Shown here in pieces: positions 14,575 to 15,609 of a stretch of 15,609 bases of DNA. The position numbers were made by a program, and so were the translations under genes. Source of the DNA: an uncultured Comamonadaceae bacterium (GTDB lineage: Bacteria; Pseudomonadota; Gammaproteobacteria; Burkholderiales; Burkholderiaceae_C); contig CALMOI010000009.1 of NCBI GenBank assembly GCA_937871735.1, positions 1-15,609 of the forward strand, written 5' to 3'. Below the pieces are notes generated by a model, which did no database searches, was not told the DNA's origin, and worked only from the letters and a program-made list of their open reading frames with translations. Position 1 is the stretch's first letter, and the number at the start of each line of letters is the position of its first letter.

Positions 14575-15437
14575 ACATCGTTGACTTGCGCTGCCGCCCC
14601 GCCTACCTGCACGACTTTTTCGGTGCTAACCCCGGATCACCGGGCTACGAAACCGCACGCTGGCTCAATCGCCGCGTGGGCACGCGTGGCAGCGACGAGC
14701 ATTTCGCGCGCTCGCTCACGCCCGAGGGCTTCTTGGCCGAGGTTCGCGATGCGGGCCTGACCAAAGCGGTCGTGGTGGGGCGACACACCCCCAGCCAGCA
14801 TCTGCCCAACGATGTGATTCACCACATCACTCATCCGCACGAAGAGTTGCTGGGCATCGCAGGCATCGACCCGGCCATTCAAGGTGTGGATGGCGCATTG
14901 GCCGAGATTGACCGGGCCATTGACCAACTGGGCCTGGCGGGCATCGGCTTAGAACCGGGCTTTGGTGTGCCCGCCCGACATCCCGACGATGCGCTGTACT
15001 TCCCGATCTACGAGCATTTGAACAGCCGTGGGCTGCCGCTGTTTTTGATGTCGGGGCCCACCACGCCAGACCCAGCGTTCAACGATCCTGGCCGACTGGC
15101 GAAAGTGGCTCAGGCTTTTCCGCAGCTGCGCATCGTCTGCTATCACGGCTACTACCCCAACACGCAGCAACTGGTGGGCGTGGCCTTTCGCTATGAAAAC
15201 ATCTCGGTCGTGCCGGACATGTACCAATTTCTCCCCGGCAGCGAGGTGTTTGTGCAAGCGGCCAACGGTTTCATGGCCGATCAATTGCTGTTCGGATCGT
15301 CTTACCCGTTTCGCCCGATCCGCCAATCGATTGACGATTTTCTGGCGCTGGGCTTCAGGGGCAAGGTGCTGGACAAACTGCTCTACGGCAACGCCGCACG
15401 CTTGTTTGGACTGAGCACCGGCCCCACTGAAGCGTAA
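14571..15437 (+). CDS. Amidohydrolase-2-like protein lacking canonical metal ligands
   Basis: A 288-residue protein of the amidohydrolase-2 (TIM-barrel) type. The family layout is visible: an opening strand, GLAGIGLEP (residues 120-128) as strand with Glu, LPLFLMSG (155-162), IVCYHGYYP with His192, LLFGSSYPFRPI (239-250) and the closing helix LYGNAARLFGL. The expected metal-binding Asp-x-His-x-His at the start is replaced by DLRCRP (5-10), and the Asp of the usual GSDYP motif is Ser244. It may belong to a divergent subgroup with Arg at these positions and a non-hydrolytic or metal-independent role. Its ATG overlaps the monooxygenase stop (ATGA), so the two are translationally coupled. No substrate is recognisable; processing of a sulfonate precursor or product is a guess from context. 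Confidence 0.75.
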   Translation: MNIVDLRCRPAYLHDFFGANPGSPGYETARWLNRRVGTRGSDEHFARSLTPEGFLAEVRDAGLTKAVVVGRHTPSQHLPNDVIHHITHPHEELLGIAGIDPAIQGVDGALAEIDRAIDQLGLAGIGLEPGFGVPARHPDDALYFPIYEHLNSRGLPLFLMSGPTTPDPAFNDPGRLAKVAQAFPQLRIVCYHGYYPNTQQLVGVAFRYENISVVPDMYQFLPGSEVFVQAANGFMADQLLFGSSYPFRPIRQSIDDFLALGFRGKVLDKLLYGNAARLFGLSTGPTEA

Positions 15438-15445
15438 GCGCTTAC
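15434..15445. promoter_or_regulatory. Perfect 12-bp palindrome with central CG
   Basis: GTAAGCGCTTAC is fully self-complementary and covers the TAA stop of the amidohydrolase gene. With flanking bases it resembles the dyad operators of LacI-family repressors (AA-N-CG-N-TT core). It stands at the change from host-like sequence to the GC-rich right-end fragment, so it might be an operator for the next unit, a recombination boundary, or chance. Confidence 0.3.
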
Positions 15446-15450
15446 AAAAT

Positions 15451-15609
15451 CGCCCCGGCCCGCTCGCCGCGCTCGACGGGGAGTCGCTGCACCACTGGGA
15501 CCCCCAACGCTCGATCGCCGCGACGATCAAGGGCACCGAGGCGCTGCGGCTGGCGGTCGGCGACGGCGTCGATCTCCTCTTCGACGCGCACACCATGTTC
15601 AGCCCGACC
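15451..15609 (+). pseudogene. Fragment resembling an enolase-superfamily enzyme, no start
   Basis: An open frame of 53 codons runs off the right edge. Nearly every codon ends in G or C (51 of 53), a bias well above that of the neighbouring genes, which indicates real coding sequence. The translation includes LHHWDPQRSI, a helix-like stretch and VGDGVDLLFDAHTMFSPT; the AVGD-VDL-DAH pattern is that of the first metal-ligand strand in mandelate racemase/muconate lactonizing type enzymes. The upstream part expected for that family (an N-terminal capping domain and the first barrel strands) is missing: the frame is closed by TGA at 15412 and has no ATG, GTG or TTG before the match. It looks like a gene cut at its 5' side, by recombination or by assembly joining of a different, high-GC genome. 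Confidence 0.5.

Overview
The window reads as a chromosomal segment of a betaproteobacterium, probably Burkholderiales/Comamonadaceae. This is inferred from gene content, moderately high GC and the style of the encoded proteins; no phylogenetic marker is present. It is a sulfur-starvation locus for scavenging organic sulfur, with thirteen gene-sized reading frames packed tightly in three transcription units and a gene fragment of different character at the right edge.

Region 1 (60-9933, + strand) is a nine-gene run: sfnG (dimethyl sulfone monooxygenase), a shortened and degenerate AMP-ligase-like gene, livG-livH-livM-livK of a branched-chain-amino-acid-type (HAAT) ABC transporter, a DszC-like flavoenzyme of the acyl-CoA dehydrogenase fold, sfnB, and livF, the second transporter ATPase. 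The transporter genes are interleaved with monooxygenase genes, which suggests that the importer feeds an organosulfur compound to these enzymes.

Region 2 (12889 down to 9848, - strand) is an sfnE-sfnC-sfnR type operon: an MsuE/SfnE FMN reductase, an MsuC/SfnC-type methanesulfinate monooxygenase, and a sigma-54-dependent activator without an N-terminal sensory domain (SfnR type). The activator gene runs convergently into livF and overlaps its 3' end by 86 nt.

Region 3 (12890-13416) is a 527-bp divergent regulatory region. It has a good GG-N10-GC sigma-54 promoter facing each way, an AT-rich core with spaced direct repeats, and inverted repeats that may be activator sites.

Region 4 (13417-15437, + strand) is an ssuD/msuD alkanesulfonate monooxygenase, overlapping by four bases an amidohydrolase-2-like protein that lacks the usual metal-ligand motifs.

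Region 5 (15438-15609) begins with a 12-bp perfect palindrome over the amidohydrolase stop codon and continues into an open frame with very high third-position GC that resembles part of an enolase-superfamily enzyme. It has no visible start, so it may be a recombination boundary or an assembly chimera.

Together the genes give a complete predicted route: dimethyl sulfone to methanesulfinate (SfnG), to methanesulfonate (SfnC/MsuC), to sulfite plus formaldehyde (SsuD/MsuD), with reduced FMN from SfnE/MsuE. Additional features of unknown substrate are the HAAT importer, two more DszC/SfnB-like flavoenzymes, the degenerate ligase-like protein and the amidohydrolase-like protein.
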